Shown here piece by piece: positions 1 to 9,130 of a DNA stretch of 64,000 nt. The DNA comes from Hymenobacter rubidus (GTDB taxonomy: Bacteria; Bacteroidota; Bacteroidia; Cytophagales; Hymenobacteraceae): the NCBI RefSeq assembly GCF_016734815.1, contig NZ_JAERQF010000003.1, positions 62,001 through 126,000 on the forward strand. The letters run 5' to 3'. Below the pieces are notes generated by a model that did no database searches, was not told the origin of the DNA, and saw only the letters and a list, made by a program, of their open reading frames with translations. Numbering within the stretch: position 1 is the first letter of the stretch; every line of letters begins with the position of its first letter. The translations under genes and the position numbers were made by a program.

Positions 1-2
1 AA

Positions 3-581
3 AGCCTGCTGGTGTGCCCCGGCGACAACTCACCCCGCGCCGCTTTCTACGCCGATAAGCAGTGCCGCACCGACCCGCTGAGCCTCAACACCATCCTGAG
101 CCGCAAAACCTATGACCTCGACGAGTGGAGCCGCATTTTGGTCACTGTCAAGCACCAGGCCAGCCAGTACGGCGAAACCGGCTATACCCAAACCGTGGAG
201 CTGGTGCTCAAGCGCCGCTACAAGTTCGACATCGACGTGAGCTTCCCGGCGGGCCTGCTCACCCGCAAGCAGGGCGAGAGCAGCTACGGCGACCTCGGCG
301 GTATCTCGCTGGCCACGCTGGCGCAGTTCAGCTTCTACAGCCCCAACAAAATCAACCGCTTGCGTCCGTACAAAATCGGGGCCGGTTTCGTGGCCCTCAA
401 CGCCTTCAACCTGGGCAGCAGCAGCGCCAACCGCGACCTCGGCCTGGTGATTCTGGGCTCGGTGTACCCCACGCGGCGCGAGGCCAAGTTCACGTTTCCG
501 CTCTACCTGGGCGGTGGTTTTTTGCTGGGCACCAGCCGGTGGTTCTACATGCTGGGGCCGGGCATTGGGGTGCGGCTGTAG
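3..581 (+). CDS. C-terminal part of an unknown secreted or outer-membrane protein (5' end outside window)
   Basis: The frame is open from the first bases of the window to a TAG at 579-581, so this is the last 190 or so residues of a longer protein. The tail has alternating aromatic and small residues (LYLGGGFLLG, WFYMLGPGIG, ending GVRL), as in the closing strands of an outer-membrane beta-barrel. No family is recognised. It converges on the minus-strand sulfatase with only 22 bp between them. That it is coding is well supported by length and composition; barrel membership is inference. Confidence 0.6.
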   Translation, partial: SLLVCPGDNSPRAAFYADKQCRTDPLSLNTILSRKTYDLDEWSRILVTVKHQASQYGETGYTQTVELVLKRRYKFDIDVSFPAGLLTRKQGESSYGDLGGISLATLAQFSFYSPNKINRLRPYKIGAGFVALNAFNLGSSSANRDLGLVILGSVYPTRREAKFTFPLYLGGGFLLGTSRWFYMLGPGIGVRL

Positions 582-603
582 GGCTGCGGAACGGCCAAAC
601 TGC

Positions 604-2055
604 TTACTCGTCGGCGGCTTTCCGGGGCTGAAACTTGAACACCGGCGAGGGCTTGTGCTCCTTGGTGAAAATTTGCGCAAAGCGCGCAATTACCGCCGGT
701 TGCTGTTTGGCCACGTCGTGCGTTTCGGCCGGGTCGGCGTCCAGGTCATACAGCTCGATGGGGCCGTTGGGGGTAGTCGCCATGTTCAGGCGCACGGCTT
801 TCCAGTGGCCCATGCGGGCGGCCACGCTGCCGCCCTGCTCATAAAACTCCCAGTACAGGTACGGATGCTGTTGCTGCTGGCCTTTGCCGGTTAGCGTGGG
901 CACCATGGAAACGCCATCAAGGTTGGCCGGCGTTTTCAGGCCCGCTAATTCGGTGAAGGTGGGCAGCAGGTCCCAAAAGGCCACCACCTGCTTGGTTACA
1001 ACTCCGGCTTTCACCTGGCCGGGCCACCTGGCAATAAACGGCTCGCGAATACCGCCTTCGTACAAATCCCTTTTCGCCCCGCGAAACCCGCCGCTGCTGT
1101 TAAAATAATTCAGCTCCTTGCCACCTTCCGGCGAAGGGCCATTGTCGGAAGTGAAAATTACCAAGGTGTTGCCGTCAAGATGCAGCTCCTTGAGCGTGCG
1201 CATGATTTGGCCCACTTGGTCGTCGAGCACCCCCATCATGCCCACGAAGGCCGCCCGCGGATAGGGTTGCGACAGGTAAGGACCCGATTTGGTGAAGGTT
1301 GGAGCACTGGTATCGGGGCCGATATACGGCTTTTCCGGACCAAATTTCCCGATGGTCTGCTTCATGTACGCGGGCGGGGCGGCTAGTTCCGCGTGCGGAA
1401 TCACCGTCGTCACAAACACGGCAAAGGGTTGGTCCTTATGCTGCTTGATGAATTCCAGCGTTTTTCGATGGATTAAATCCGGGGCGTAGGTGCCCGAGCG
1501 GGCGCCGCTGTTTTCGGGCAGCATTACTTTTTCCCGGTTGTGCCACAGGTAGTAAGGGTAGTAATTGTGGGCCAGGGTCTGGCTGTTGTAGCCAAAGAAT
1601 TCATCGAAGCCCTTGTTCACCGGGTCGCCGCTGGTGCCGGGGCCGCCCAGGCCCCACTTGCCGAAGCAGCCGGTGGCATAGCCGGCCTTCTTCAGCAGCT
1701 GCGGAATGATGACGGTCGAATCGGGCAAAGGGTACTGGCCCTCCGGCTTCACCGCGAGGTTGCCCCGGACGGGCGTGTGCCCGGTGTGCTGGCCCGTGAA
1801 CAAGGACGAGCGGGACGGCGAGCACACCGCCGTGCCGGCATAGGCCTGCGTAAACTTCATGCCTTCGGTGGCCAGCCGGTCAATGTTGGGGGTTTTGAAC
1901 CGCTTCTGACCGTAGCAGCTAATATCCCCGTAGCCCAAATCATCGGCCACAATGAAAATGATATTGGGCGGGCGCTGGGCTTTGGGCTTCGTTTGAGCAA
2001 GCGCCACGCCGCAAACCACGCCCAACAGCAGCACCAGCAGTTTCGCAGATTTCAT
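604..2055 (-). CDS. Arylsulfatase (type I, formylglycine-dependent), exported
   Basis: Type I sulfatase of 483 residues that hydrolyses sulfate esters after export. The start is placed at the ATG at 2055 because MKSAKLLVLLLG begins a signal peptide ending near ALAQ; an upstream TTG/ATG-like extension to 2085 adds only polar residues. The N-terminal metal-binding segment reads IIFIVADDLGYGD. The maturation signature CSPSRS places the cysteine to be converted to formylglycine at residue 78, followed by SLFTGQHTGHTP. Conserved later blocks include FGKWGLGG and FTSDNGP. It lies 70 bp downstream of the formylglycine-generating enzyme on the same strand, so substrate and maturase are probably co-transcribed. 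The natural substrate (polysaccharide sulfate or other ester) cannot be read from the sequence. Confidence 0.93.
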   Translation of the reverse strand: MKSAKLLVLLLGVVCGVALAQTKPKAQRPPNIIFIVADDLGYGDISCYGQKRFKTPNIDRLATEGMKFTQAYAGTAVCSPSRSSLFTGQHTGHTPVRGNLAVKPEGQYPLPDSTVIIPQLLKKAGYATGCFGKWGLGGPGTSGDPVNKGFDEFFGYNSQTLAHNYYPYYLWHNREKVMLPENSGARSGTYAPDLIHRKTLEFIKQHKDQPFAVFVTTVIPHAELAAPPAYMKQTIGKFGPEKPYIGPDTSAPTFTKSGPYLSQPYPRAAFVGMMGVLDDQVGQIMRTLKELHLDGNTLVIFTSDNGPSPEGGKELNYFNSSGGFRGAKRDLYEGGIREPFIARWPGQVKAGVVTKQVVAFWDLLPTFTELAGLKTPANLDGVSMVPTLTGKGQQQQHPYLYWEFYEQGGSVAARMGHWKAVRLNMATTPNGPIELYDLDADPAETHDVAKQQPAVIARFAQIFTKEHKPSPVFKFQPRKAADE

Positions 2056-2125
2056 ATCCAGGGAGTTGGCATTTCGGGGTACCACAACAGCCGTTGCGGG
2101 TAGTTCTTCACTGCGAAGGTGTCAC

Positions 2126-3124
2126 CTATTTCACGTCTTTGGCACAGCGAAAGCCTAAATTATTTGCGGCGCTTCTCACCTCGCCTTTGCCCCGGCTGCC
2201 GGCCTTGTAGCGAGCACAGTACTGGTCGCTGCACAAAAAGGAGCCGCCGCGCTGCACGCGCTTTACCAGGCCGGGCTCGTCGGGGTCGAAGCTGCTGGCC
2301 GGGCCTGGCGGATTGGCCACCGGGCTGGCCCGGTAGTAGTCGGGGCGGTAAAAGTCGCTGCACCATTCCCACACGTTGCCTTCCATGTCGTAGAGCCCCA
2401 GGGCATTGGGCGGAAACGACTTGACGGGAGCCAGCCCTTCAAAACCGTCTTTGCGGGTGTTGCCGGCCGGAAAATCACCCTGGAAAATGTTCGCCATCCA
2501 CTTGCCGCCGGGGTTCAGCTCGGCGCCCCAGTAGTAGGGCGTGGCGACGTTTTTGCCGGCGCGGGCAGCAAACTCCCACTCGGCCTCGGTGGGCAGCCGC
2601 TTGCCGGCCCATTGGGCGTAGGCCAGGGCGTCTTGGTAGCATACCTGCACCACGGGGTCGGTTTCGTGCCCGGCGAGGCTGCTGCCGGGGCCCAGTGGGT
2701 GCCGCCAGCTGGCCCCGGCCACGTAGCGCCACCACTGCCCTGGTTCCGCCAGCGACACCGCGCCATCGGGCTTCAAGAAAACGGCCGAGCCCGCTGCCAA
2801 CTGCGCCGCTGGCACCCCCGGCAATTCCTGCGGAGTGGGTTTGCGCTCGGCTACCGTCACGTACCGTGCCGCCTTAGCAAAGGCGGCAAATTCGGCATTG
2901 GTGACCTCGTGCTCGTCGATATAATAGGACCCGAGCGTAACCGGGTGAATGGGAGAAGCGTCGGGAAAATTCGGGTCATCAGAACCCATCAGGAACGTTC
3001 CGCCGGGCACCCGTATCATTTTGGGCGACGCTTCGGCCTTCACCGTGGACGGCTGCTCGCTGGTGCAGCTGCCCAACAACGACAAGCCAAAACCAATCAA
3101 GAATAAGCTTCTGGAAGCAGCCAT
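2126..3124 (-). CDS. Formylglycine-generating enzyme (FGE-sulfatase / SUMF1 family lipoprotein)
   Basis: Protein of 332 residues that oxidises the sulfatase active-site cysteine to C-alpha-formylglycine. The N-terminus is a lipoprotein signal (GLSLLGSCTS), so it acts outside the cytoplasm. The FGE-sulfatase fold follows, with IRVPGGTFLMGS, EVTNAEFAAF, RLPTEAEWEFAARAG, DMEGNVWEWCSD and a C-terminal LGFRCAKD. GGSFLCSDQYCARY places a cysteine pair at residues 298 and 303, with the same spacing as the catalytic pair of human SUMF1; many SUMF1-like relatives lack it, so genuine FGE activity is likely. It is the first gene of a two-gene operon with the sulfatase. Confidence 0.92.
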   Translation of the reverse strand: MAASRSLFLIGFGLSLLGSCTSEQPSTVKAEASPKMIRVPGGTFLMGSDDPNFPDASPIHPVTLGSYYIDEHEVTNAEFAAFAKAARYVTVAERKPTPQELPGVPAAQLAAGSAVFLKPDGAVSLAEPGQWWRYVAGASWRHPLGPGSSLAGHETDPVVQVCYQDALAYAQWAGKRLPTEAEWEFAARAGKNVATPYYWGAELNPGGKWMANIFQGDFPAGNTRKDGFEGLAPVKSFPPNALGLYDMEGNVWEWCSDFYRPDYYRASPVANPPGPASSFDPDEPGLVKRVQRGGSFLCSDQYCARYKAGSRGKGEVRSAANNLGFRCAKDVK

Positions 3125-3334
3125 GGTTGCTTAGCGTTACGGAAAGGAAGGACAGTAGAAGGGAAGAAGCACGGTCCGACGGCTGTGAGCAGAAATTTCG
3201 CTGCAAAGCTCCAACATTTACGCACACCGCGTGCAATGCTACGCCCCGAGAAGTGCTGGCAATCATCTGCCTTTTTGCGGCGTTTGTAGAAAAAGCCGGC
3301 CTTCAGGGCGTGGCTGGCGGTAAGTTTGGGGTAT

Positions 3335-5116
3335 GAAGCCACCGCGTCCGCCTCGCACTTGCTGGGCTTCTTCTCCACCTTCAACTCCGACGCCATCAAG
3401 GACCTGACCGTGTACAAGGGCGGGATGCCGGCGCAGTACGGCGGGCGGCTCTCGTCGGTGGTCGACATCAAGATGAAGGACGGCAACAACCAGCAGCTGC
3501 ACGGCAGCGGCGGCATTGGCCTCATTGCCTCGCGCCTGGCCCTGGAAGGCCCGCTGGTGAAGGACAAAGGCTCGTTCCTCCTCACCGGCCGCCGCACCTA
3601 CGCCGACGTGTTTCTGAAGCTCAGCTCGAACCCCACCACCAAAAGCGCCAGCCTCTACTTCTACGACCTCAACGCCAAGGCCAACTACACGCTGAACGCC
3701 CGCAACCGCATCTACTTCTCGGGCTACCTGGGGCGCGACGCGCTGGGCATCGACGCCTTCGGCAACAACTACGGCAACCAGACCGCCACGCTGCGCTTCA
3801 ACCACCTGTTTACGGACCGCCTGTTTTCAAATACCTCGCTCATCTACAGCAAGTACGACTACGAAATCAACATCAAAACCAACGACCAGAATTTTCGCAT
3901 CGACTCGAAAATCAAGGACTGGAACCTGAAGCAGGACTTCGAGTTTTCGCCCAGCGCAAAGCAGACGCTGCGCTTCGGGGCCAACGTTATTTACCACACC
4001 ATCACGCCGGGCCACGTCACGGCCTCGGCCGATGCGGCGGTGAATTCGACGGCCGATAAAACCAATTATTCGCTGGAATCGGCCGCTTACGTGTCGCACG
4101 AATGGGCGGCTACCGACAAGCTCGACTTCACTACCGGGCTGCGGCTGTCGGCGTTCAGCCTGCTGGGTGCCGGCGACTACTCGACCTACAACGCGGCCGG
4201 TACCGTGCTCGCAACCCAGCACTACACCGCCGGCGAGTTCATCAAAACCTACCTGAACCTGGAGCCGCGCCTGGCCGTGAGCTACCAGCTGTCGGCCAGC
4301 ACGGCCCTGAAGGCCGGCTACGCCCGCAACGTGCAGAACCTGCACCTGCTCAGCAACTCGGCTGCGTCGTCGCCCACCGATATGTACGTGCCCACCACCA
4401 ACAACGTGAAGCCCGAGCTGGCCGACCTGTACTCGGCGGGCTACTTCCGCCAGCTGGGCACCAAGGGCGCCTACTCGTTTTCGGCCGAGGTGTACTACAA
4501 GCAGCTGCAGCACCAGATAGACTACCGCGACGGCACCCAGCTGCGCGGCAACCAGGACGTGGAAAGCACCCTGCTCTACGGCAAAGGCCGGGCCTACGGC
4601 GTTGAGTTTCTGCTGAAAAAAGAAACCGGCCGCCTCACCGGCTGGCTGGGCTACACGCTGAGCAAGTCGCAGCGGCAGTACACCGAAATCAACGGCGGCG
4701 CTTGGTTCAATGCCCGGCAGGACCGGCCGCACGACCTCTCGGTGGTGGGCGTGTACCAGCTCACGCCCACCTGGAGTTTGTCGGGCACCTTCGTAGCCAG
4801 CACCGGCAACGCCGTGACTTATCCCATCGGCAAATACTACGTGGCCGGCCAGGCCGTGAGCCTCTACGGGGCCCGCAACGCCGACCGCCTGCCCAGCTAC
4901 CAGCGCCTCGACCTGGGCGCCACCTGGGAAAAAGCCCACCAGGAAGGCCACCGCTTCCACAGCAGCTGGAACTTCTCCATCTACAACGCCCTGGGGCGCG
5001 AAAATGCCTACAGCATCACCTTCCAAACCAACCCCGACGACCCCACCAAAACCCAGGCGCTCCAAACCGCGCTGTTCAAGATGGTGCCGTCGGTGACGTA
5101 TAATTTCAACTTTTAA
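3335..5116 (+). pseudogene. 5'-truncated TonB-dependent receptor
   Basis: From about 3347 the translation matches the late plug and barrel of a Bacteroidota TonB-dependent receptor: ASHLLGFFSTFNSDAIKD, then YKGGMPAQYGGRLSSVVDI, then about 550 residues of barrel ending NFNF. The signal peptide, carboxypeptidase-like domain, TonB box and most of the plug (usually 150-250 residues) are missing. No start codon suited to export lies upstream, only a TTG at 3326, and no plug sequence was found in other frames of 3127-3340. The remaining reading frame is intact, so the truncation may be recent. It precedes a DUF4249 gene, the usual partner of such receptors. It may be a dead remnant, or part of a receptor broken by rearrangement next to the sulfatase/FGE pair. 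Confidence 0.8.
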
Positions 5117-5146
5117 GGCACGGGTTTTAGAACGAAAAAAGCACGG

Positions 5147-5249
5147 GTCATGCTGAGCGCAGTCGAAGCGTCTCTCCCGCGCAACTATTCCAATCTATTG
5201 ATTTTACTCCTGCGGTAGAGATGCTTCGGCAAGCTCAGCAGGATGTTCT
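5147..5249. repeat. Family A palindromic element, copy A1
   Basis: Left arm GTCATGCTGAGCGCAGTCG and right arm ending AAGCTCAGCAGGATGTTC flank an AT-richer loop. It fills the gap between the TonB receptor remnant and the DUF4249 gene, ending 10 bp before the latter's start. Confidence 0.85.
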
Positions 5250-5259
5250 GGTTTACCTT

Positions 5260-6087
5260 ATGAAATACCTGTTTTCCCTCCGCTTCCTGGCCGCCGCGCT
5301 GCTTATCACCGCTTCCTGCCAGAAAGTCGTCACCCTCGACCTCAAGCAAACCGACCCGCAGCTCACCATCGAAGGCAACCTGGCCGACGACGGGCAGCCT
5401 TGCACCGTGCTGCTGTCGCGCAGCGTAAGCTACACCGAAACCAATACGTTTCCGGCCGTAAGCGGCGCCGTGGTCACGCTGAGCGACGACGCGGGCGGCC
5501 TCGAAACCCTGCCCGAAACCAGCACGCCCGGCCTCTACCAGGGCAAGAAAGTGCTGGGCCAGCCCGGCCGCCGCTACACCTTGCGCGTGGAAGTAGCGGG
5601 CCAAGCCTACGTGGCCGTATCGACGCTGCCCGCGCCGGTGGTGCCGCTCACGGGCGTGAAGGCACAAAAAGCGCCCATTGGCACCGCTGTTCAGCTGGTG
5701 CCGGAATACCTGGACCCCGCCGGCGGCCGCAACTACTACCTGTTTCGGCAGTACCGCAACGGCCGGCTGAACAAGGCCATTTACCTGCAAAACGACGAGT
5801 TTACCGACGGCAAAGCCAACGTTCGGGGCTTGGGCGGCGGAGGCGGTGGGGGCGGAGGCAGCACCGATGCCGACAAGCTGGTAGCCGGCGACAGCGCCCG
5901 CGTCGAAATGCAGAACGTAGACGTCGATGTGTACGAATACTTCCGCACCCTGAACCAGATTCTGCAAAGCAACCCCATGACCAGCGCCTCGCCGGCCAAC
6001 CCCAAATCCAATTTCACGGGCGGCGTGCTGGGGTATTTCAGCGCCCACTCGCGGCGGCAGCGCACCATCTTGGTGCCGGTGCTGTAG
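5260..6087 (+). CDS. DUF4249 family outer-membrane-associated lipoprotein
   Basis: Protein of 275 residues. The start at 5260 gives MKYLFSLRFLAAALL with a lipobox at ITASCQK; an in-frame ATG at 5221 lies inside a palindromic repeat and is rejected. The body (TLDLKQTDPQLTIEGNLADD, YTLRVEVAGQAY) and the C-terminal GGVLGYFSAHS are typical of DUF4249 proteins, which are habitually encoded beside TonB receptors. A run of nine glycines near residues 190-198 is unusual and could be a slippage-prone linker. Function is unknown; a role in loading ligand onto the receptor is inference. If the upstream receptor is dead, this gene is orphaned. Confidence 0.83.
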   Translation: MKYLFSLRFLAAALLITASCQKVVTLDLKQTDPQLTIEGNLADDGQPCTVLLSRSVSYTETNTFPAVSGAVVTLSDDAGGLETLPETSTPGLYQGKKVLGQPGRRYTLRVEVAGQAYVAVSTLPAPVVPLTGVKAQKAPIGTAVQLVPEYLDPAGGRNYYLFRQYRNGRLNKAIYLQNDEFTDGKANVRGLGGGGGGGGGSTDADKLVAGDSARVEMQNVDVDVYEYFRTLNQILQSNPMTSASPANPKSNFTGGVLGYFSAHSRRQRTILVPVL

Positions 6088-6106
6088 GGAAGAGGTTGCA
6101 TAAAAA

Positions 6107-6206
6107 AGAACGTCCTGCTGAGCGGAGTCGAAGCATCTCTACTGCAGTAGTAAATGAATTACTTGCGCGGTAGAGATGCTTCGACTCCGCTCAGCAGGAC
6201 GTTCTT
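6107..6206. repeat. Family A palindromic element, copy A2
   Basis: Near-perfect inverted repeat starting AGAACGTCCTGCTGAGCGGA and ending in its complement. It sits between the convergent DUF4249 and phospho-sugar mutase genes, where it could also act as a bidirectional terminator. Confidence 0.9.
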
Positions 6207-6230
6207 TTCTGCTTTGCGAAACCTTGCGCG

Positions 6231-7967
6231 CTATTTCAGCTGCATGTCTGCAATAATGGCCTTGATTTTCTCGTGGCCCAGCCGGGTGGCCAGGTCATAG
6301 TCCACGGCTGATTTCAGCGGCTGCTTCACGCTGAAATAGAACTTGATTTTGGGCTCGGTGCCGCTGGGACGAGCCGAAATCTTGCTGCCGTCTTCGGTGA
6401 GGAACTGGAGCACGTTGGAGCTTTCGGTGCCGGTTTCGGAGGAGAGGCCGGTGGTCAGGTCGTGGATTTTGCCGGTTTTGTAGTCGCGGATTTCCACCAC
6501 TTTCAGGCCCGCAATGGACTGCGGCGGGTTGGCGCGCAGGCTGGCCATCATTTCCTGAATTTCTTCGGCGCCGCGCTGGCCTTTTTTGGTGAGGGAAATC
6601 AAATCCTCTACGTAGAGGCCGTAGTGGGCGTACATATCCACCATTTCCTGGTAGAGGGTGCGGCCCTTGTCTTTGGCCACGGCGGCCATTTCGGCCACCA
6701 GCGCGCAGGCCGAAATGGCGTCTTTATCGCGCACGAAGTCGCCGATGAGGAAGCCGTAGCTTTCTTCGCCGCCGCCAATGTAATTTTCCTGGCCCTTGAG
6801 GTCGCGGATGAGGCCGGCAATGTACTTGAAGCCGGTGAGCGTCTGGTAGCTTTTCACGTTGTATTGGCGGGCAATGTCGCCGAGGATTTCGCTGGTCACG
6901 ATGGTGTACACAATGAAATCCTGCGGGGTGGCCGTGCCGGCGCGGTGCCGGGCCGAGAGCAGGTAGTTGGTGAGCACGGCGGCCGTCTGGTTGCCGTTGA
7001 GCAGCACCCATTCGCCCTGGTCGTTTTTCACGCCCACGCCCACGCGGTCGGCGTCGGGGTCGGTGGCCAGCACGATGTCGGCATTGGTGGCTTTAGCCTG
7101 GTCGAGGGCCAGCTGCATGGCGCTTTTCTCCTCTGGGTTGGGCGACTGCACCGTGGGGAAGTTGCCGTCGGGCGTGGCCTGGGCCTGCACCACGTTCACG
7201 TTGGTGAAGCCAAATTCGCGCAGCAAACCCGGCACCAGCGTGATGCCCGAGCCGTGGATGGGCGTGTACACGATGTTCAAATCGTGCTGGCGCTGGATGG
7301 CGGCCGGGTCGATGCTGAGGGTTTTGGCGGCGGCGAAATACTTCGCGTCAATGTCGGCCCCGATGCGGACAATTTTCGAGGAGTCAGCCTCAAATTTTAC
7401 CTCGCTCGGGCTGGTGATTTTATTCACCTCAACAATGATGTTGGTGTCGTGCGGAGCTACTACCTGCGAGCCGTCGTTCCAGTACACTTTGTAGCCGTTG
7501 TACTCCTTGGGATTGTGCGAAGCCGTTATCACACAGCCGCTTTGGCAGTGCAGCTCCCGAATGGCGAAGGACAGCTCCGGCGTGGGCCGCAGGGCTTCAA
7601 ACAGGTAAACAATGATGCCATTGGCCGAGAAAATACCGGCGGCAATGGCGGCAAATTCGGGGCTATTGTTGCGGCTGTCGTGGGCAATGGCCACCTTGAT
7701 TTCCTGGCCGGGGAAGCTTTGGAGCAGGTAGTTGCACAGGCCCTGCGTGGCCATGCCCAGGGTGTAGCGGTTCATGCGGTTCGAGCCCGGCCCCATGATG
7801 CCGCGCAGGCCGCCCGTGCCAAATTCGAGGGTGCGGTAGAAGGCGTCGGTGAGGGCGTCGTCCTGGCCGGCGGCCTGCAGGTCGCGGATGGCCTGCTGGG
7901 TTTGGGCGTCGTACGCGGGCGTGAGCCAGGTATTGATGGTGTGCTGGATTTCGGGGGAAACGGGCAT
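6231..7967 (-). CDS. Phospho-sugar mutase (phosphoglucomutase/phosphomannomutase, alpha-D-phosphohexomutase family)
   Basis: Cytosolic enzyme of 578 residues interconverting hexose 1- and 6-phosphates. Four diagnostic sites are present in order: the phosphoserine loop VITASHNPKEYNGYK (Ser150), the metal loop ATDPDADRVG, the sugar-binding loop GGGEESYGF and the phosphate-binding loop RPSGTEPKIKFYF. The length suits the larger bacterial PGM/PMM group. It begins at an ATG with no Shine-Dalgarno. It is a single gene, convergent with DUF4249 and downstream of a minus-strand secreted protein. Whether glucose or mannose phosphate is preferred cannot be decided from sequence alone. Confidence 0.93.
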   Translation of the reverse strand: MPVSPEIQHTINTWLTPAYDAQTQQAIRDLQAAGQDDALTDAFYRTLEFGTGGLRGIMGPGSNRMNRYTLGMATQGLCNYLLQSFPGQEIKVAIAHDSRNNSPEFAAIAAGIFSANGIIVYLFEALRPTPELSFAIRELHCQSGCVITASHNPKEYNGYKVYWNDGSQVVAPHDTNIIVEVNKITSPSEVKFEADSSKIVRIGADIDAKYFAAAKTLSIDPAAIQRQHDLNIVYTPIHGSGITLVPGLLREFGFTNVNVVQAQATPDGNFPTVQSPNPEEKSAMQLALDQAKATNADIVLATDPDADRVGVGVKNDQGEWVLLNGNQTAAVLTNYLLSARHRAGTATPQDFIVYTIVTSEILGDIARQYNVKSYQTLTGFKYIAGLIRDLKGQENYIGGGEESYGFLIGDFVRDKDAISACALVAEMAAVAKDKGRTLYQEMVDMYAHYGLYVEDLISLTKKGQRGAEEIQEMMASLRANPPQSIAGLKVVEIRDYKTGKIHDLTTGLSSETGTESSNVLQFLTEDGSKISARPSGTEPKIKFYFSVKQPLKSAVDYDLATRLGHEKIKAIIADMQLK

Positions 7968-8050
7968 GGGGAGCGGGAATGAAAGTCGGTAAGGTCGGAA
8001 ACGGCCGTAAAGGAAAGAGGTTTGCCGGAAAAAGCAGGCAACGTCGTATT

Positions 8051-8959
8051 TTATCGTGGATTCAGCCAGCGGCGCAGGTCCAGGGCATAGAGCCGTTGGC
8101 GCACCAGCCTAAAGCGCTTGGGCAGCCGCTCATTCGATAGAAAAACGCGGTCGGCATCAATAAAGCACAGCCCCTCGGCCTGCCCCAGACGCAGGGCGTG
8201 CGGCAGCTTCAGCCGCCGCTGCTGGCCACTGAAGATGCTAGTCCCCGTAAAATCGGTCAGCAGCCACAGAAAGGTGCGCCCCGTTTTGGTGTAGCCCAGC
8301 AGGGCCGCGCTGGTCCCGGCAGGGCTGAGGGCAGCCGCCGTGACGAGGCCCCGCGCATCGAAACTGCCTTTGTAGTGCGCCACGTAGTTGCCGGGCTGCG
8401 CCGGCAGGGTGTAGTAGCGGGTGCGCTGGTCGGCCCAGTTCTTGGTGAACAGGTGCAGGGAATCGTGCGCGTAGAAAAACGCCTCGCAATCAAAATTGTG
8501 GCGGTAGGCGCCGGGGCTGAAATCCTGCTGGTCGGGGTAGCGGAAAGCAATTTCCTCGGCGGCAACGGCGACATCGGGCGCCGGACTGATGGCAGATTTG
8601 GCCACGCGCAGCACCCGCAGATTGTGCCGGTTGCCGGCGTTGTTGCCGAAGTCGCCGATGTACAAGCAGCGGGCATCAGCGGCCAATTCTTCCCAGTCCA
8701 CGTTGGGAAAGTTGGTGATGTGCACGCGCTGCACCACGCGCCCGGTGGCCGAATCGAGCCGGAACAGCACCGGCGGGTTGCCGCTGTCGTTCAGCGTCCA
8801 CAGGTTGCCATCGGTATAGAGCAGAGCTGAGGTTTCGGGTATGGCTTGGTCCAACAAAGCCTTGCGCAGGGGCCGGGCGCGGCCGGGTAGGTGGCGCTGG
8901 GCCTCGACAGGCCCAATGGTAGCGCAGAGCAGCAGCCCAAGCAATAAAATTTTGGGCAT
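8051..8959 (-). CDS. Secreted protein of unknown function, probably beta-propeller-like
   Basis: Protein of 302 residues. The ATG at 8959 (MPKILLLGLLLCATI, cleavage near VEAQ) is preferred over the 9016 start, which falls inside a palindromic repeat. Repeating strands such as LYTDGNLWTLNDSGN, LYIGDFGNNAGNR and DCEAFFYAHDSLHLFTKN resemble short propeller blades of extracellular proteins in Cytophagales, but no named family is certain. There is no C-terminal type IX sorting domain. A box resembling the promoter -7 element (TACCTTTT, minus strand) lies at 8992-8999. The real coding nature is well supported; function is unknown. Confidence 0.7.
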   Translation of the reverse strand: MPKILLLGLLLCATIGPVEAQRHLPGRARPLRKALLDQAIPETSALLYTDGNLWTLNDSGNPPVLFRLDSATGRVVQRVHITNFPNVDWEELAADARCLYIGDFGNNAGNRHNLRVLRVAKSAISPAPDVAVAAEEIAFRYPDQQDFSPGAYRHNFDCEAFFYAHDSLHLFTKNWADQRTRYYTLPAQPGNYVAHYKGSFDARGLVTAAALSPAGTSAALLGYTKTGRTFLWLLTDFTGTSIFSGQQRRLKLPHALRLGQAEGLCFIDADRVFLSNERLPKRFRLVRQRLYALDLRRWLNPR

Positions 8960-9007
8960 CGGGCTGGGTAGAAATAAAAACGACAGGGCTGAAAAGGTAC
9001 AATACGA

Positions 9008-9104
9008 GAACGTCATGCTGAGCGAAGCCGAAGCATCTCGCGTACAACAGTAAATGAATTACTACCACACGCGAGATGCTTCGGCTTCGCTCAGCATGAC
9101 GTTC
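9008..9104. repeat. Family A palindromic element, copy A3
   Basis: Begins GAACGTCATGCTGAGCGAAG and ends in the matching complement; the loop contains AGTAAATGAATTACT, itself palindromic. It lies between the secreted-protein start and the 3' end of the HPPD gene. Confidence 0.9.
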
Positions 9105-9130
9105 TATTCAGGCTAAGCGAAATACCGTGC

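Noticed and set aside
6462-7982. 506-residue plus-strand frame
   Set aside because: Antisense of the phospho-sugar mutase, which has all its catalytic loops.
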